NCBI GenBank assembly: GCA_900618795.1
Contig: UYJD01000001.1
Location: 272,310 to 336,309 of the forward strand
Source: Cyanodermella asteris
Lineage: Eukaryota; Ascomycota; Lecanoromycetes; Ostropales; Stictidaceae
DNA length: 64,000 bases
Direction: 5' to 3'
Below are positions 53,368-64,000 of this stretch, piece after piece. Position 1 is the stretch's first letter, and the number at the start of each line of letters is the position of its first letter. Both the position numbers and the translations under genes were made by a program. The notes beneath the pieces were generated by a model. The model did not search any database and was not told the origin of the DNA. It worked only from the letters and a program-made list of their open reading frames with translations.

Positions 53368-54354
53368 ATCGAACGGAAGCAACTGTGACGGCACTCAGGT
53401 GCCGAGGTGCTGTGACTATCATCGGTTCACACAGACGGTTCCGCCCGCGTTGGAATTCACATTGGCGTTTGCTGGAGTTGCTTGATCGGATTCATGATAT
53501 CAAAGAAGCTTTAACTTACGACGTCAGACATACACTGACACGGAAACGGATCAACATGTGCGATGGACGCACCTTAGGTCTGATCACTGGCTGTAGCAGT
53601 CATCACGCCGCAATGGATAGCTTCACTGAATGAGCATCATACATGAATGAATATGCGGCGCCTTGTAGTTTACACTGTGACAACTTGTCCTTTCAGTACA
53701 GCACTTAACCTGCATTTGCCGCACGTGTCGTACGCCGTGCTCGCGGCCTAGGTAATCTGACCGGACACTGGCCTGACTGCCAGCTTCTAGACAGGGTGCG
53801 GAGTCGATTGTATGTCTGCTTTAGCCATGCTTCAATTATGTGGCCATTTCAGTTGCTTGTACAGAGCGACGGTCGACGTGGGCATGGATCTTACAAAGCC
53901 AAGCCCATGGGCAGGGCATTTTCGGCAAACTGATTGTGAAAATCCGATTTGATATTCGATTCCACCTCAATGTCAGAATTGCGGTGCCGCTCCAACTTTG
54001 TTTGGCTTGAGCTTATCAATGATATGCACAAAATCACCAAGCCCTCTTCGGGTTTTCATATGCATCCAGCTGCTGGCCAAGTTGGCTTGAAACTTGTTGC
54101 AAAAGTTTTAAGAAGTAGTGCTGAAGAAGCAACAGAATATCATTCAAGCTTATTTAGCTTTTGCTTTCCACATGCCTGTACGCCGTCCATGATAATCGTT
54201 TCGGCATTGCTGAAAACTCGTTCGCAAGCCTTTCGCTGATCTTGTGCAAAACATCAACGGAAAACCCCCCGCCATCTCCTGATCCGTACACAGGCCGTTC
54301 AAGCTGAGATTGTGCCCATTGCGAAAAACGGTCGTGTGGTTGTGGTGAGGTGAT
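53368..54354. other. Convergent intergenic region
   Basis: Between the 3' ends of SKP1 (+) and eL39 (-). An open frame at 53949-54239 has poor codon bias and no motif. No gene seen. Confidence 0.5.
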
Positions 54355-54827
54355 CTAGATGCCGATACGGGTCTTGCGCCAGTGCCTCCTCTTCGCGTTG
54401 TAGCTGTGAGAATCGTGTCAGCCAGGTGTTCGAAAATTGGCCATGTCTAGGGGCCCATCATCTCCCCAAGTTTTCGTAATGGTACGGGACCCAGCTCTTC
54501 GGTTCCATATTCCAGCCCGTGTTCAGTTGTTTGACTTGGGGCCCTCCCATCTTCTCTTTGCCTTCCTCCGTCCCTCCTTCGGATATGCAGGATGAGACTT
54601 ACCGAATAGTGTTGCCTGTGCGGAGGCGAATCCACTGAGGAATGGGGCGGTTCTGCTTGGAAGCCTTCGCGAGCTTCTTCTTCGTTCTGAAAGTCTTGTG
54701 GCTCTGTAGATGCAAACTCGTCAGCCCTCATATCTCATCGTTCAAACTCGAACCAAAAGTGCTCTTGCCGAACAAGAAAGACCACGGCGCGCGAGATGGA
54801 TTGTATGGGATCGTTGCATACCGGCAT
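54355..54827 (-). CDS. RPL39: 60S ribosomal protein eL39
   Basis: Three exons, complement(54822..54827), (54603..54703) and (54355..54403), encode the complete 51-aa eL39. The first exon is only ATGCCG; introns are 118 nt (donor GTATGC, GCTGAC branch, CTACAG) and 199 nt (GTAAGT, GCTGAC, CACAG). The protein reads MP, then [19 protein letters not shown], then [15 protein letters not shown] and [15 protein letters not shown], which is the expected small basic protein lining the exit tunnel of the large ribosomal subunit. The reading frame passes through all three exons exactly. Because exons are short it would be missed by scanning for long open frames. Unusual here only in that introns make up two thirds of the gene. 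Confidence 0.97.
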
Positions 54828-56542
54828 TTTGATGGATGTCGAGTCGGTGACTTTGCCTGGGTGGTGGTGTTCAAACTTTCTGTCTTGGTTCCGCAGGTCG
54901 CGATGATGCTGTCCGCCCGCTCACAGTGGCTAGGGCTTTGCCAGGCCGCGCTAACCTGCTTTGAGAGGCCGCGGCGGCAGGTTTCTCCGACGCAGATGCT
55001 TGCCAAGACATGCACCACCCAGCACAACACTGTCTGGTTCCCAGCTCCCCAGCTCGATTGTGCTTGTACTGTAGGGAGTACAGACCTTCCAAATACCTAT
55101 CGTGCCCTCCGTATCACGAGATCCGTCTCAATGTGAGCGGCGAAAGTTCGAAGCATCTATTTTCCTTGAAGTCACATCCAGAAACTCTGACCTCCCTTTG
55201 TGTCTGAGAATGTTGTCTCCTTTGGATTGCTCTTTCACGAGCTCCACAACGTTATGTAGTCACATCTCGAGCTACGTCTCGGGGTTTGATTGGTATCTTC
55301 ATACGCGGTTCACAAGAACAGGACTACACAGCGGCTTTCACCGAACAAACTGGGTAGAGCGTCTTTACTAGCTTCTGGACGGCTCACGGACTTCGTCGAC
55401 CGAAGACGATCCATCAATAAAGGATCGCCGGTCAACTTGTACAACACTAGTCTTGAGACCAGGATGCATACACATCAGAACTTACATAATGCCAGCCCAG
55501 CGGTAATGCCACACGCGAAGAACAAAGCGCGGCGATCTAATTCTCTCACTGGCCTGTCTGCTTTTGTCTAAGCATTATCGTGGAAAGAACCTAATCTGAA
55601 ACATCGGCGCAGTCGATCGCGTGGCGACGAGCTCAAAGACATACGAAACTTTGATTGCGTGGTCTTGATGTCTACATGGATGTGGTCCTGTCCCAATCTC
55701 GCTGCAGCTTGATTGTGGCTGTGGTGTGGAGTGGGCACGGTGTGCTTTGACTCCAGCAACATCCTGGTCAAGGCTGACGAAAGCCTGCATTTTCGTGCGA
55801 CTTGACTCCAGCAGAACCAAGCTCACTCCATATCTCACTCCCGAAGTTATGCGCAGCTCGATGGATTGTTGTTGAGCTCGGTCGGCGAGCAAGACGTCAA
55901 TTGCTACTGTTCACGCGCGGCCTATGGCTCGCACAAACACTAATCAACACGTGGACCTTGTTCGAATACGGGCGTTGAGCCTCGTGGGCGAGCCTCGTGT
56001 TCAGGCGAAGACTATCTTTGTTTCTGCACCTGGACCATCTCACGAGGACTATGCTCGCGCCACCAAAGTCAAGATCGGCACGGAGGTTCTCCTTGCGTCG
56101 AAGCAATCCACCGCAACCTGTTTCGGTTTGTGTAGTCGACAAATGTACCCACTTATGTCGTTTCATGTGCGCTTTTGAGCTTTGTCCGAAAAGAAAGACA
56201 AACTGAAAAGCACAATGCCTGTGACATATTCGCCTCTTTCGACAGTTCCACCGTTTTGGTACCTCGTTCTCTCCGGTTTTCATCTGAGCTATGATCTCGC
56301 TCAGAATTTGGATACGAGGCAATCGCGAGACAGTTGTCCCGACACGGTTCTGAGACACGATTTAAGAGGCTGGTCAAGACCAACCACTACACGCTGCTCT
56401 TTTCCTCCTATGTCGACCTTTCGGTTCTTTGATCTTGAGTTGTCCTCCCGAGCTGTCTGAGTTTACCCTTTTCCTGGAGAATATCTGCACCAGGGTGAGC
56501 CTTCCTGGGGCGTCAAAGCTGTCTCGGCCCTCTTGTTACAAA
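54828..56542. other. Divergent intergenic region
   Basis: About 1.7 kb between eL39 (-) and the chitin deacetylase gene (+). Open frames at 55575-55892 and 55897-56358 (minus) lack ATG starts or familiar motifs. No gene seen. Confidence 0.45.
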
Positions 56543-58330
56543 ATGCTCTTTCATCATTTCACGTTCGTCCTGCCATTTGTTGTTTGGATCTGCGCAGCAA
56601 AGCCGTCACATTCTTCTCATCGTGATGTGCTTGGTGTTGCTCTCACTAGACGCATCGTCACTCCGGACAACACATGTGGTTCGGTCGGAGCCGGCGCGGG
56701 CAACAACTACACTTGTGATACGACCTTGGCCGATGGAGGAAGCTGCTGCTCAGCGAATGGCTAATGTGGCAGCACGAGCGACTACTGCTCGACTGGCTGT
56801 CAGCCGGACTTTGGCACATGTGACAACTCGACAAGCCCAGGCTCGACTCCGGACGATACCAACTTATGCGGACCGGCTAACAACGGTCTAGTCTGTGCTG
56901 ATGGCGCGTGTTGCTCTATTCACGGGTATTGTGGCACCACAACAGACTACTGTCTGCCCGAGAACTGCGACGCTAGTTACGGAAACTGCACTACGGGCGG
57001 TGCTGGCTCTACTGGTGGAGGCGAGTGTGGTGTGGAAGGGAACGGCGCTTCCTGCCCGAGCGGCCAGTGTTGTTCGGCTGCTGGATTCTGTGGCACAGGT
57101 ACTGAGTATTGTGCAGACCCGGACTGCCAGCATCAGTATGGGACCTGTGACTCGAACGAAACCCCAGCTGGAAGTAGGACCGATGGAGTGAACAGACCTC
57201 TCGTTGGTGATGTCTCCTATACAGAAGATATCTACGACTGCCTGGGAGACAATGTCATCGCTCTCTCATATGACGATGGGCCTTACGAATACACAAGCGA
57301 GCTTCTCGACCTCCTCGACCAGTACGGGTTCAAGGCCACTTTCTTCATCACCGGCAACAATCTCGGCAAGGGACCAATAGACACGACCTCGCCGTACCCT
57401 GACCTCATACATCGCATGATATCCTCAGGCCATCAAGTGGCATCTCACACCTGGTCACACTACAGTCTGTCGAATGTCAGCCAGTCAGTGCGCATCGATC
57501 AGATGGTCAAGAACGAAATGGCGTTCGTCAACATCATCGGAAAGTACCCGACGTATATGCGTCCGCCTTACTCCCAATGCGATGTTGCATCCGGTTGCCA
57601 GGCCGATCTTCAATCCTTGGGATATCACCGAGTGTATTTCGATCTCGACACCGAAGACTACCTGAATCCTCTGGCTACACAGATTCAGAACTCCAAGACC
57701 ATCGTGCAGCAGGCTTTGGCTCAGACGGGCGTCGAGGACTACCTCTCAATTCAGCATGACATTGTACAGCAGTCCGTGACGAACCTGACCTCTTACTACT
57801 ATGGTCTGATACAAGCAAAGGGGTGGAAGGCCGTTACCGTCGGAACGTGTCTGGGTGACCCGCAAGAGAACTGGTATCGTCAGCCGGATGGCTCGAGCGG
57901 TGCATCGGTTTTTCAGATGAGCTCTTCGAGTTCTTCTGTTTCGTCTAGTAGCACTGCGGTGGTCGCAGCGGGCTCCAGCACGAGCACTCAGTCGAGTTCT
58001 TCTGCTAAGTCTGAGCCAGTAACCACTGCCACTACGGCCTCATCCACAGCGAAGGCTTCGTCTACGGCACCGCCTTCCTATCCAGGTTCCTCGTGCATCG
58101 ATAGGGCAGTTAGCTTTTGTGGTACCATCAAACCTTTCACAAACGCCAAGTCATGCAAAGCGGCGGCGGCGGATTGCAATTTTCAGCTCCTGGCATGTCC
58201 ATTGAAAGCGGGCTTGTTGAAGCTATCTACCTGTTCGGCGTATGGGAAGGTTTGCAGCAAGTTGTCGTTGTATTGTTTGAGATGTGGTGGGAGTGGCCAC
58301 GATTGCTCGAACGAGGATTTCCTGTCTTGA
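56543..58330 (+). pseudogene. Chitin deacetylase with three CBM18 modules, one in-frame stop
   Basis: One reading frame covers 596 codons including the final stop. It begins with a signal peptide (MLFHHFTFVLPFVVWICAA), then three chitin-binding type 1 (CBM18) modules at about 56690-56830, 56868-57000 and 57020-57150. A NodB polysaccharide deacetylase domain follows, with all catalytic motifs: SYDDGP, HTWSH, RPPY, DLDTEDY and IQHD. A Ser/Thr-rich linker and a Cys-rich C-terminal tail (about 58090-58320) end the protein. An in-frame TAA at 56762-56764 sits in the first CBM18, exactly where modules two and three have Tyr (GYCG) and Phe (GFCG). No frame change or intron is needed on either side. 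This may be a null allele, a base error, or readthrough; otherwise the gene looks intact. Such enzymes convert cell-wall chitin to chitosan and can help evade chitin sensing. Confidence 0.85.
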
Positions 58331-59469
58331 TTCGGAATACGAAGCAATCTTTGTACGATAATCGAATCGCAAATTGGTCTTATTACCACATACATCGCCA
58401 CGGGAATGCACGACCTACGGAAGTAGACATGATTGCAGGCCCCTTAAGCATAAGTCACCGCGTTCATTTGATTATGAGATCTAGGTGGATGTCTCTTAAA
58501 TTGCGCACAACATTTCAAGCATCGAGTATGTTTCGAGAAGACCAGTCATGGAGTCCTCCCTTTTGCAGGATCGCGCCCGGACGCTCTCTGCGATGAATTA
58601 CCACTACGATCGCCCTTTAATCGGCCTGCAGATACTGTCGAAGAGAGATCAGTGCTCACATGGTCGATTGCCGGCCCCACCATTGTGCACTAGCATCGCA
58701 AAATTCTGGGCCATGTGGAGGCCAAAACCCAAACAGGGCGAGTCAAACACAGATGCTAGCCGCAAATGCGGATGATATTCGACGATGATCCCACGATGAA
58801 CAGCAGCTGAAACAGCAGGGTTCTTGTGCCGTGTGCCTCACGTCAGCCGTCGTGCTTGAATTCCTTCCTATCACGGGCTAGCGAGCTCGTGGGCTGCGAC
58901 CCTCCGCTTCTGCAACAGCCGAAGATCTTCCTCACTACACGCCATGCCCCGGTTGTGGCGGGCAGCTTAATGTACGCCAGTTTCGTCATGATTGTTGGGA
59001 GCTGGCTCGAGCCTTGCGACGAGAATGCCTGTTTTGTGGCTTTTTGCCTCTGGCAGCTCTGCCTGAATAGGAAATGGGCGGAAGGAGGGTGGGATGAGGG
59101 CCGCATCTGAGTAGTCGAGATGGCCGGCAAACTGTTGATTTGCCTGGAAGTTTGAGCTCAGGTCTCCGCATGAGTTTGAGTCCATCTCACTTCGCCCACT
59201 CGGAGTCTTTGGATCTTCGACTCAGGCGGCTCAGAGGACATGTGTTCTTGCTGGAGAACGTGCTTATCAGTGATTTGCCTGATCACTCAACATGCTTGTA
59301 CACAGGTCCCCTCTGCTACTTCATCTACACTTCCCTTATGATGCCGTCTTTCCGCGATTCGATATGATGCATATTCCCTGAGCTTTTGTCCCATAGCTAT
59401 TCCCTTTTTCCTTATGCTCGATACACGAGCTCGCTTCATCGTCGTTCCTTCTCTCGTACATCCAATACG
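58331..59469. other. Intergenic region
   Basis: Between the chitin deacetylase and rhodopsin-like genes, both plus strand. Open frames are short and lack codon bias. No gene seen. Confidence 0.5.
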
Positions 59470-60474
59470 ATGGCATTCTCACCGACAGGTCTCCAGGTTT
59501 TAGCCTGGACGCCTCTCAGCGTCTCGACGATAATCATAGCCCTCCGCATCTTCGTCCGAACCCGCATCCGCAACATGTGCTCCGAAGACTACATCATGGC
59601 CCTGGCCTGGGCCTGCGGCGTCTGCACCGCCTCCTTCGCAACCGTCGACGTCAAAGCCACTGTCGACAACAACGCCCCCGAAGCCGAAATCGGCTACTTC
59701 GGGGCCGTCATCTCCGGCGTCCTGAGCCTGCTCTTCAGCAAAGTCAGCGTCGCGCTGCAGCTCCTGCGGTTGACCGGCCGGACCTCGAAGTGGAGGCGCT
59801 GGATCCTGTTGGTGAACTTTGGGATCTACGTGCTGTTGTCGCTGGGGTGTCTTATGGTTAATATCGTGCAGCCGTGTTCGACGCAGCGGGCGCCGTTCAA
59901 GACGCCGATTTGCTTCCGGTACAATGCGGCTATCGAGGCGGCGTGGGTGTTGGCGTGGAGTGTGCATGGCGCGCTGCTTGATGTTGCGTTCAGTGTCATT
60001 GCCATGTCGATCGTGTACGCGGTACAGCTGAGTCTGAGCAAGAAGATCGGGCTCTACATATTGTTTGGGATCGGATGGATCGGCGGTCCGTTTTCCATTC
60101 TTCGAGCCATATACGGCCGGGCTGTGGCAAAAAACGTTGACTTGTTTTGGCTGTCGACCGCGTTGGAGATCCCGCTCGTCATCATCTGTGCGAGTGTGCC
60201 GACACTGATGCCGCTGTTCCAGTACTGGAAGAACGGAAAGCCCATCACGCCGAGAGATAGGAGCAAGAGTAAGAGCTCGAATGATACCGTGGACTCGGCG
60301 AAGAGGAAGCTGTTCAACAAGTTTCGACGGGGACAGCGGACGGATGAGACGGTGGAGCAGATGGAAGTTCGAACAGTACCGCGAGCACGTCTGAGAACGA
60401 TGGACCTGACACTGCCAGAGATACAGAGACAGCGATACTCCAGCCTGGACAGCTATCCTGGTGACATGGTATAA
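59470..60474 (+). CDS. Fungal rhodopsin-like seven-helix membrane protein
   Basis: A single-exon gene for 334 aa. The ATG at 59470 is chosen; the open frame runs upstream without an earlier ATG. About seven hydrophobic helices are visible: near 8-27 (LAWTPLSVSTIIIALRIFV), 41-60, 75-100, 108-128, 150-180, 195-215 and 228-250. The first ends with VRTRIRNMCSEDYIMALAWA, the hallmark (R-x-x-R, then DDYxM) of the fungal rhodopsin-domain (Fung_rhodopsin, PTH11-related) integral membrane family. The C-terminal tail (about 258-334) is basic and Ser-rich. The family includes putative receptors; they do not bind retinal in the way of microbial rhodopsins. There is no CFEM domain at the N-terminus, which separates it from PTH11 itself. 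Ligand and role unknown. Confidence 0.88.
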   Translation: MAFSPTGLQVLAWTPLSVSTIIIALRIFVRTRIRNMCSEDYIMALAWACGVCTASFATVDVKATVDNNAPEAEIGYFGAVISGVLSLLFSKVSVALQLLRLTGRTSKWRRWILLVNFGIYVLLSLGCLMVNIVQPCSTQRAPFKTPICFRYNAAIEAAWVLAWSVHGALLDVAFSVIAMSIVYAVQLSLSKKIGLYILFGIGWIGGPFSILRAIYGRAVAKNVDLFWLSTALEIPLVIICASVPTLMPLFQYWKNGKPITPRDRSKSKSSNDTVDSAKRKLFNKFRRGQRTDETVEQMEVRTVPRARLRTMDLTLPEIQRQRYSSLDSYPGDMV

Positions 60475-60673
60475 AGGCAGACTCTCATTGCCGCTAGAGA
60501 CTTGAGAGATAACGAATTTATAAACTTTCCTTTTTGGAACAGCATACCACGGACCTACTGTGTTTGCGACCCAGCTCTCTTCTTCCTCCGCTTCATGGTC
60601 GTTTTGAACATCCACAAGCACCGCACAGAGCGAATTTCGCATCAACCGTCTCCCACTTTCAATCCCTCCACCC

Positions 60674-61435
60674 TCACAAAAAGTCCTGCACCGTCTCTCC
60701 CAAATTCCTCCCCTCCCTCATCGCCACCGCCGTCCCCTTCCTCTCCAACCCCGTCTGATTATGCCACACGACCCTCAACCCCGCCTCCGTCGCCCCCTGC
60801 ACATCCCCCGCACTCCCCGCCACGAAAAGCACCTCCTCCCTCTCCACTCCGAGCCCCGGCAGGATCGCATCGTACGCCGCCCGTACCGGTTTATACCACC
60901 CGCTCTCCTCCGCCGTGACGACCGCATCAAACCCGAACCCGAACCCACCAGACCCAGCCCCAGCCCCAGCGCCTTCCGCCGCAGACTGTACTTTCCGAAC
61001 GACGCATTCCAAGTTCCGAACCGCTTGGTGTCCGAGGTGCACGGAGCAGTTTGTGACGACTGCCAGCTTGTAGCCCGCGCGTTTCAGGGCGAGGAGCGTG
61101 GACGGGACGTCGGGCCAGGGCGGGAGGGTGGGCCAGAGTTCGAGGAGGGTTTCCGGGGCGGAGGGGGGGAGCCCGACGTCGGTGGCGGCGCGGTGGACGA
61201 GGGTTTCGTAGGGGGTGTAGGAGCCTTGGGTGTAGGTGAGTTCGAGGTAGCGGAGGCGCCAGCGACGGCCGTCTGGGGCTGTGGAGGAGTGGGAGGAGGT
61301 TGTGTCTGGGGACGAGGATGTGGGTGCGGGCACGGAGGCGTCCCAGATGGACCAGGAGTCGAGGAGGGCGGTCAGGAGGTCGAAGACCAGGGCTTTGGGC
61401 TTCCATGTGGGTTCGGGAGGTGAGATTGAAGACAT
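60674..61435 (-). CDS. HAD-superfamily hydrolase (2-haloacid dehalogenase-like)
   Basis: A single-exon gene for 253 aa. Motif I is VFDLLTALLDSW with nucleophile Asp19 in a DLLT context, a form often seen in fungal members in place of DxYGT. Motif II is VVTNCS (Thr128), motif III is the Lys in GWYKP, and motif IV is FVAGSAGDVQGA with an acidic residue. The cap lies at about 30-105, with WPTLPPWPDVP just before the core resumes. Type II haloacid dehalogenases hydrolyse 2-haloacids, but most fungal homologues probably act on phosphate esters or other small substrates. A Gly/Ala-rich insert (about 150-165) is low-complexity. Its 3' end faces the rhodopsin-like gene 200 bp away. GC-rich coding sequence produces long antisense frames. 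Confidence 0.88.
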   Translation of the reverse strand: MSSISPPEPTWKPKALVFDLLTALLDSWSIWDASVPAPTSSSPDTTSSHSSTAPDGRRWRLRYLELTYTQGSYTPYETLVHRAATDVGLPPSAPETLLELWPTLPPWPDVPSTLLALKRAGYKLAVVTNCSVHLGHQAVRNLECVVRKVQSAAEGAGAGAGSGGFGFGFDAVVTAEESGWYKPVRAAYDAILPGLGVEREEVLFVAGSAGDVQGATEAGLRVVWHNQTGLERKGTAVAMREGRNLGETVQDFL

Positions 61436-62259
61436 TGTGTTGGGAAAGTGATTCAGTGTTTCCGAAAGTTGGTCACTTGAGCCATACAGTCTGGTGTACT
61501 TCTGCCGATAGATCGATAGACCAAAGAAAGAACAGGAACACTATGAGATGGAGAAGATATGAAATTAGCGGGGGTTTTGCATCGTTATATACCCAGTTGT
61601 GCCAAAGTGTATTGTACGCTTTGCATCGGTCATCGAATGGTGGAGCCGTCCGTATTTCTGAGCTGACCAGGCGGATTACATTGCCTTGAGGTGAATGCGT
61701 TCCAACGTCAGCGAGAGGTTCACGGCTGATGAAGCAGTGAAACAGGCTCGGGCCAATCCGGGCGCGGGGAAATCAGTAGCCTGCATTTGGTCGTTGGATT
61801 CACCCGGAAATGCTTCGTAGAGCTGGAGCAGTCTGGAGAGGCCTCAGCAAACACTGCCGTCTTCTCCCGATGCTTTCTTAGCAATTCAGTTGCAGTTCTC
61901 GGAGCAAGTCGTGAAAAGATTTTTTACGAAGAGGCACGTTGGCAGTAGTCATTTGTCACAAGGCCTGGACTATTAAAAGGTCAAATTATCTTCGCGTCTC
62001 TGAAGTGATCTCTAGAAAGAGCCCGTGTGCCCAATCAAAATGTCAATGCCTTAATCGCCTCCCAATTGCTGATTGTGCCCCAAAACGCCTGGACATGCAT
62101 CATGTGGCCCACTGCTCCTTTGCTCGCAAGGATCTTGCAATTCCAACCGAGCTGCTGCGAAATGCCAAGTATATCTCTCTATCGGATCGCCGTATCGTGC
62201 TCTATTCGCAAAGATCTATACCCTCTCTTAGATGGCCGTGGAAGTCGTCAATCTATACC
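61436..62259. other. Intergenic region
   Basis: Between the 5' end of the HAD gene and the 3' end of the next membrane protein gene, both on the minus strand. No gene seen; open frames on the plus strand near 61939 are antisense or unbiased. Confidence 0.45.
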
Positions 62260-63268
62260 CTATGGGTCGATCTTGCCCATCAGACTCTTTCTCACCCCAG
62301 CATTGACCACACCACCAACACCGAAAGCCGGTACGATCCGTCCAATTCTGGCAAAAGCGGCCGGCAGCCATTGGCTTCTAACACATTGCCATCGACACGC
62401 TCGTGTGATTCCTCCACTGCAAGCAGCATGAGAGCATCCTGTTGGTCGATTGTAAATGTCCAGGCCGAGGAGATGGAGTGGAGTGCTGACGAATTGCACC
62501 ATAGCCGGGGCTAGGAACTGCGCTGCCGACTGCGAGCCAATTATGGGTCCCAAAAGCGGGGGCACATTGAAGGATGCAAAGATGGTCATGCTATCTCGGA
62601 CGGCGAACAAGGCTAGTGAGATGCGCGGCACGCGTGGAGCGCTGACTGCCGCTGTCCGGACCGCTGATGGTACGTTGGCGCGTATCGAAGCCGTTGCGGC
62701 AGTCGCATAATTCCGTATACTGGCAGGTGTCGAGGATGTGAATGACGCTGCTGGACGGGGCGCAGGTTTCGCTGCGCCAGATCCATTGGCACCAAACATC
62801 TTTGCAAACTGGGCATCCTTGTACAAGCACATCGCCAGATTGGCCGCGGACGTGGCTGCGAACTTCGACGTTCCGGCATAGACCTTGTCCGATTTCGCGT
62901 TGTAGACAGTTGACGAGAGTGTGTCGGTGAGATTCGCTGCCAAGTAGGTCGCTAGGTAGAGGGAAGTGATGAGGATGTATGGTGCCGATGCAACGAATTT
63001 GACCGGTTTTCGAACTGCTTCTCTTGCTGCCGTAGCGAGGTGCTGGCGTAAAGGTGCTGGGTCATGCGTTCTCTTAATGATGGATCTGCCCGGATTAGCT
63101 CGAATTCGGGTCTCTCTGCCATGTGACTTACTGGTCAATGACTGTTATTACAGGAGCCACCAGCGCACTCGCCGCCAATGCTGCCGTCAAGTCGGTCGCA
63201 ATACGGGCTGGCAGAGCAGTTGTGTTATAGACATCGTGCTGACGCACGGGGGATGTAAGAGGCGCCAT
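62260..63268 (-). CDS. Unrecognised fungal membrane protein, probably mitochondrial
   Basis: Two exons, complement(63132..63268) and (62260..63085), give 320 aa. The 46-nt intron has donor GTAAGT and acceptor GGCAG and preserves frame (VITVIDQ to SIIKRTHDP). Helical hydrophobic stretches are visible at about 23-44 (IATDLTAALAASALVAPVITVI) and 80-98 (APYILITSLYLATYLAANL), then TSKFAATSAANLAMCLYKD, SLALFAVRDSMTIFASFNVPP and a C-terminal ARIGRIVPAFGVGGVVNAGVRK. The many Arg/Lys and small residues and the spacing of half-helices recall a carrier-like inner-membrane protein, but the PxDxx(K/R) signature is absent. I believe related proteins exist across ascomycetes, from memory only. A segment near 250-275 (GCSHAACSGGITRACRWQC) is Cys-rich and less conserved-looking. 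Confidence 0.75.
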
Positions 63269-64000
63269 GGGAGATGTCGGCACAGGCGCCGAATGGATCG
63301 AGTTAAGAGAATGACAAAGAGAGGATCAGAGCTCCCCAACTTCGAATGAAGTCGTTGCTGGCCATGTCCCGAAGCGGTGGAACCGTGGAGTACGAGTCAG
63401 AGTAGAGTGTGAGAGGGAATTATTTTAGAGTTGAGAAACGTCAGGAGCAGCGCGCGTCAGCAACAGAGACTTGGCGCCGTTGTCGGCATTGTGCCGCCCT
63501 TCCGCATATCCTTGGTACGCTCCTCTATCTATTGGCATTTTACCCGGCTTCTTGCATCCTATCAAGCGGTATCACGTCTAGAGCCAGCCTTGGCGACGGA
63601 AATGATTGCTGACCAATTCCTGAATTGCGTTGGATTCTAGGGATCCCAATCTGACGGGGCATGGCACTTCGGCTCCACCTCTCGATCCACTTTCCCCAAT
63701 CTGCGATTTGAGAAGAGGACTGTAAAGTACTTTTGAATTCGACCCAGCCATGCTAGTCAGACCGGGAGCTTCACGTCTAGCTACCTGACTACCCACTTGA
63801 GAATCAAGATATATACATTCACCGGGCAGTACGGTCGACCAAGCTCTTATCATCGCCCCATGTCCGTGTTCGTTGTGGGCGCAGTGTCCGCCGGATCAGT
63901 CTGTACAGCTCCTGGTTGCAGGGCATGGAAACCATCCGGGGTAATCCTTACGGCGCCTGCTCGCACCAGCTAGAAAAAAGTTAGCTGCCGTTCCACCGCT
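63269..64000. other. Right-edge region without clear gene
   Basis: Promoter of the gene at 62260-63268 and further flank. Short frames only; an ATG frame at about 63859-63975 is 38 codons with no motif. The window ends here. Confidence 0.45.

Noticed and set aside
54404-54602. Possible C/D-box snoRNA in the second eL39 intron
   Set aside because: Only a near-match to box C (ATGATGG) and a CTGA some 45 nt later; no terminal stem or guide region is evident.
56740-56790. An intron that would remove the TAA in the chitin deacetylase
   Set aside because: The CBM18 sequence is continuous on both sides of the stop, so removing bases would break a conserved Cys pattern, and no donor and acceptor pair lies close by.

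Overview
The window comes from a filamentous ascomycete (Pezizomycotina). The evidence is short introns (about 46-85 nt in most genes, up to 199 nt) with GTAAGT-type donors and GCTGAC/GCTAAC branch points, plus gene families typical of that group: a non-reducing PKS with a reductive release domain, Zn2Cys6, Clr5-ankyrin, 2EXR, DUF3431, HsbA, a SUN/GH132 cell-wall protein and a fungal rhodopsin-like receptor. A Dothideomycete (Mycosphaerella-like) origin is my guess from general feel; no marker in the window proves it. No virus-like element, CRISPR array, rRNA or complete tRNA was seen.

Layout. 1-13 kb: the 3' end of a polyketide synthase gene (CMeT and R domains) cut by the left edge, then a class II aldolase-fold protein, a Cys-rich single-pass membrane protein (-), a DUF3431 protein, a secreted amidase (-, 2 exons), a membrane-anchored protein with a charged tail, and a Zn2Cys6 regulator (-) converging on it. 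14-22 kb: an HsbA-like secreted protein, a SUN-family (GH132) GPI-type cell-wall protein (-), a gene-poor stretch of about 3.3 kb with two tandem arrays, a possible 80-aa gene and a small foldback/TIR element (21640-21801). 22-34.5 kb: a 1,424-aa Clr5-ankyrin protein (-, 3 exons), the mitochondrial phosphate carrier (4 exons), and two unrecognised membrane proteins. 37-44 kb: an ER SUN-domain protein (SLP1 type), the PLP synthase subunit PDX1/SNZ1, and a 2EXR-like protein (-). 44-50 kb: two small secreted proteins (-) with a dispersed repeat between them, and a Delta12-type fatty acid desaturase (-, 4 exons). 50-64 kb: a diaminopropionate ammonia-lyase-like PLP enzyme, SKP1, ribosomal protein eL39 (-, 51 aa with a 6-nt first exon), a chitin deacetylase with three CBM18 modules and one in-frame stop, a rhodopsin-like membrane protein, a HAD hydrolase (-) and a membrane protein of unknown role (-).

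How genes relate. Most genes are ordinary housekeeping or accessory genes with no operon-like logic. The left edge is probably the border of a secondary-metabolite cluster; only the PKS is certain to belong, and the Zn2Cys6 gene is a possible regulator. Several products act at the cell surface (HsbA-like, SUN/GH132, two Cys-containing secreted proteins, chitin deacetylase), but they are scattered. Exon structures were built by hand from splice motifs and checked for reading frame. I found no clearly new multi-gene system; the most useful leads are the in-frame stop in the chitin deacetylase, the TIR element, the shared 12-bp degenerate arrays and the Clr5-ankyrin protein.
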